The notes beneath the pieces were generated by a model. It searched no databases. It was not told where the DNA came from and worked only from the letters and a program-made list of their open reading frames with translations. Below, piece after piece: positions 13,660-15,703 of a stretch of DNA of 15,703 nt. Where the stretch lies: positions 1 through 15,703 of the forward strand of contig JAAXHY010000177.1 of assembly GCA_012270665.1 (NCBI GenBank). The letters are read 5' to 3'. The translations under genes were made by a program, and so were the position numbers. Source of the stretch: Dehalococcoidia bacterium (lineage in GTDB: Bacteria; Chloroflexota; Dehalococcoidia; SAR202; UBA11138). How positions within the stretch are numbered: the first letter of the stretch is position 1; the number at the start of each line of letters is the position of its first letter.

Positions 13660-15153
13660 GTGTCCTCCAATACCGACAAGGATGGAAGACTTCGTTCGGG
13701 CTACCTTGCGCTGCTGCCCGTGTTCGCGGGAATATTCATCGCGGCCGACGACCAGACCGTCATCGTAACGGTCCTCCCTCAGATTCTCTTGGACCTCAAC
13801 GTGCAGGTGAACGAACTCGACCGCGCCTCCTGGACGATTACCGGTTACCTGCTCGGATACGTCGCCGCAATGCCTCTGATCGGGCGTATCTCAGATGTCT
13901 GGGGACACCGGAACCTGTACGTCGCGTCCATGCTCGTATTCATGGCCGGCTCGGTGGCAGCCGCTCTCACGACCAGCCTGAATTGGTTCGTCGTCGCGCG
14001 CGTTGTCCAGGCCGTCGGCGCGGGCGCGCTACTACCCATATCAATCGCCATAGCGGCAGACCTCTTCCCGCCGGGCCAGCGTGGCATCCCCCTCGGACTC
14101 ATTGGGGCGTCCTCAGAGGCCGGGGCCGTAATAGGCCCGCTATGGGGCGGGCTGATAGGCCAATTCCTCGGATGGCCTTGGGTCTTCTGGATGAACATCC
14201 CGCTCGGAGCGCTGGTACTCGTCCCTCTGCTCGCGCTGCTGTCTCCAAGCCCCAAGTATCCGGCGCGCATAGACTATCTGGGCAGCGGTCTGCTGGCTGC
14301 CGCGCTTTGCGCTATGACTCTTGCCCTCGCCAGGGTGGACGCTCTGGATACCTTGTTCTTCGCATACCTGCTGTCGTCGGCAGCGACTTTCGTCCTGTTC
14401 ATAGCGCGACAGAGAAAAGCCGACTCCCCACTGCTTCCCCTGACCATGTTCTGGTCGCGCGCATACAGCGCGACCAATTGCACACATTTGCTGGTGGGAG
14501 CCACGCTCATCATCGGCATGGTGACGATCCCTCTCATGGCAAATACGATTCTTGAGAAGTCCGCTCTGGAAGGCGGCCTGATGCTGATGCGGATGACCGT
14601 AGCCATACCCATTGGAGCCGTGCTGGGAGGCTTGGCCTGCCAGCGCATGGACGCCCGGATTCCTAGTGCGCTGGGTCTCCTGCTAATTGCGCTCGGCTTC
14701 GCCCTCATGGGGTCCTGGGAAACGAGCGTCTCCGATCCTGAGATGACCTTCCACTTGGGCGTCGCGGGACTCGGATTTGGGTTCTTGATAGCTCCTATTT
14801 CCCTGGTCGCGATTAACTCGGTAACGGACGAATTGCGGGGAGTGGCCTCCGCCGTGGTTACCGCCATGCGAGTCGTCGGCATGACATTCGGACTGGCCGC
14901 GCTAACCGCATGGGGCACAGGTCGTTTCGAGCAGTTGGTCGTAGGTCTCGAATTGCCTCTGGCGTTGCCGGGCGAGACTGCGGAGCAAACCCAGGCCCGC
15001 GTCCGCGAGTTCGAGGCCGCCCTAACCGACGCCGGTCTTTCCCTCTTCAACGACTTCTTCCTCATAGCCATGGCCGTCGCCCTGATAGCGGTTCTGCCGA
15101 CTATCTTCATGGCCCTGAAACAAGACATTGATCGCGATAACACAGCGCGCTAA
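13660..15153 (+). CDS. P55 (Rv1410c)-like DHA2-type MFS transporter, probable lipid exporter with the upstream lipoprotein
   Basis: A 497-residue inner-membrane transporter of the 14-helix drug:H+ antiporter-2 type. Resemblance to mycobacterial P55 is visible in GYLLGYVAAMPLIGRISD (62-79), GAGALLPISIAIAADL (120-135), GASSEAGAVIGPLWG (149-163), WVFWMNIPLGAL (174-185) and AWGTGRFEQLVVGL (417-430). Acidic residues in the first helix (Asp 30/31) and fifth helix (Glu 153), and Arg 404, fall where P55 has conserved charges. After AWGxxRF comes an extended linker of about 45 residues (about 420-465) before the last helix, as in P55. The gene starts with GTG at 13660, 3 bases after the lipoprotein stop, so the two are translationally linked. 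Multidrug efflux is the alternative role. The broken higB begins 1 base after its stop. Confidence 0.85.
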   Translation: MSSNTDKDGRLRSGYLALLPVFAGIFIAADDQTVIVTVLPQILLDLNVQVNELDRASWTITGYLLGYVAAMPLIGRISDVWGHRNLYVASMLVFMAGSVAAALTTSLNWFVVARVVQAVGAGALLPISIAIAADLFPPGQRGIPLGLIGASSEAGAVIGPLWGGLIGQFLGWPWVFWMNIPLGALVLVPLLALLSPSPKYPARIDYLGSGLLAAALCAMTLALARVDALDTLFFAYLLSSAATFVLFIARQRKADSPLLPLTMFWSRAYSATNCTHLLVGATLIIGMVTIPLMANTILEKSALEGGLMLMRMTVAIPIGAVLGGLACQRMDARIPSALGLLLIALGFALMGSWETSVSDPEMTFHLGVAGLGFGFLIAPISLVAINSVTDELRGVASAVVTAMRVVGMTFGLAALTAWGTGRFEQLVVGLELPLALPGETAEQTQARVREFEAALTDAGLSLFNDFFLIAMAVALIAVLPTIFMALKQDIDRDNTAR

Positions 15154-15154
15154 C

Positions 15155-15429
15155 ATGAAAGCGATGATTCGCTTCAAGGATAGGAACGCCGAACGACTCT
15201 TCAATAGTCAGTTGGTTCGCAGCCTGCCACCGGAAATTCGGCGTAGGGCAAGAATAAGATTACAGCGTGTTGTCGCGGCAGATGTATTGACCGACCTTCG
15301 TATCCCGCTCTCCCACCGTCTTGAATCTCTGCGAGGTGATCGGGAAGGACAATATAGGCATCAATAACCAGTGGCTGCGTATGGACAGACCAGGGCGCAA
15401 TGGAGATTGAAATTGTCGACTGCCATTGA
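15155..15429 (+). pseudogene. higB: HigB/RelE-family toxin gene with two frameshifts
   Basis: The frame from 15155 (or ATG 15164, giving the usual MIRFKDRNAERLF start) encodes a typical HigB mRNA interferase N-terminus: SLPPEIRRRARIRLQRV, LTDLRIPLSHRLESLRGD and REGQY, then stops early at 15367. The missing C-terminus is present in other frames: INNQW is read at 15360-15374 in a second frame, and CVWTDQGAMEIEIVDCH with a TGA stop is read from 15376 to 15429 in a third. Thus two small indels, near 15356-15360 and near 15375, break the gene. Intact HigB proteins of this type run about 92 residues without interruption. The stop TGA overlaps an ATG (TGATG at 15427-15431), the usual toxin-antitoxin junction. 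Sequencing error is the alternative to decay. Confidence 0.8.
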
Positions 15430-15703
15430 TGGGAGAGTCATAGACGCCGATACGCCGATACATCCGGGTGAGCGTCTGGCGGAAATTCTGGATGAACTGG
15501 GAATCAGCCAATCTTGTCTGGCCAAGGCCATAGGGGCGCCCCTCGCTCGTATCAACAAAATTGTACTCTGTCGCAGGTCCATCACTGCGGACACGGCGCT
15601 CCGAATCGGACGGGCGCTTGGGATGTCCCCCGGATTCTGGCTGAACCTTCAGCGTATGTACGATCTGGACATAGCGCGGGCTTCTACGGACACCGACTTC
15701 ATC
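15413..15703 (+). CDS. higA: HigA-family XRE antitoxin, partial (runs off the window; start uncertain)
   Basis: From about 15455 the frame encodes a clear HigA/VapI antitoxin: IHPGERLAEILDELGISQ, LAKAIGAPLARINKI with the recognition helix, RRSITADTALRIGRALGM and FWLNLQRMYDLDIA. It should bind the toxin and act as an autorepressor through its Xre helix-turn-helix. It has no stop before the window ends. The expected ATG at 15429 leads to a TAG after four codons, so the antitoxin domain is in a different frame; the only in-frame starts are GTG 15371, TTG 15407 and TTG 15413, none with a ribosome site. Either a third indel has cut off the original start or a non-ATG start is used. The boundary given here, TTG 15413, is arbitrary. 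Confidence 0.7.
   Translation, partial: MSTAIDGRVIDADTPIHPGERLAEILDELGISQSCLAKAIGAPLARINKIVLCRRSITADTALRIGRALGMSPGFWLNLQRMYDLDIARASTDTDFI

Noticed and set aside
14274..15143. A 289-codon minus-strand frame over the P55-like gene
   Set aside because: Shadow frame with Arg/Ser/Ala/Thr-rich composition; the plus-strand frame has clear MFS motifs.

Overview
The window is about 58% G+C and densely coded, and it reads as a chromosomal segment of an uncultured-type bacterium. My best guess is Chloroflexota (Dehalococcoidia / SAR202-like). This rests on the gene mix (molybdenum-hydroxylase large subunit without its partner subunits, Gfo/Idh/MocA oxidoreductase, YtcJ-like amidohydrolase, Uma2 protein, LppX/LprG-type lipoprotein with an MFS pump) and on unusually frequent use of ATA for isoleucine despite the high G+C. 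It is inference; there is no rRNA or other definitive marker.

Layout. 1-223: the 3' part of a structured, probably non-coding RNA with a T-loop-like hairpin, closed by a very strong hairpin terminator that can also serve the opposite strand. 224-2766 (minus): a three-gene operon reading Gfo/Idh/MocA oxidoreductase, VOC/glyoxalase-fold protein, agmatinase-like ureohydrolase. 2767-2993: divergent control region. 2994-5240 (plus): a complete xanthine-dehydrogenase-type molybdenum hydroxylase large subunit, with no FeS or FAD subunit anywhere in the window. 5324-5905 (plus): Uma2-family nuclease-like protein whose stop overlaps, tail to tail, the stop of the next gene. 10090-5898 (minus): a run of lspA, rluD-type pseudouridine synthase, YtcJ-like amidohydrolase and a zinc-independent MDR oxidoreductase. 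10194-11117 (plus): a heptad-repeat coiled-coil protein with a probable PD-(D/E)XK-like C-terminal domain. 12389-11148 (minus): a 12-helix MFS transporter with a very short leader. 12637-15153 (plus): a 66-residue Tat-signal protein, an LppX/LprG-like lipoprotein and a 14-helix MFS transporter resembling mycobacterial P55 (Rv1410c). 15155-15703: a HigB toxin gene broken by two frameshifts, followed by a HigA antitoxin reading frame that runs off the window.

How the genes work together. The lipoprotein and the second MFS gene are 3 bases apart and both resemble the partners of the mycobacterial LprG-Rv1410c lipid-export operon, so they probably form one envelope lipid-transport unit; this is the most interesting signal in the window. 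lspA makes the signal peptidase II that would mature such a lipoprotein. The oxidoreductase/VOC/ureohydrolase operon and the divergent molybdenum hydroxylase share one control region and may belong to a single catabolic route for an N-containing organic compound, but no substrate can be read from the sequence. The higBA module immediately after the MFS gene appears to be decaying.
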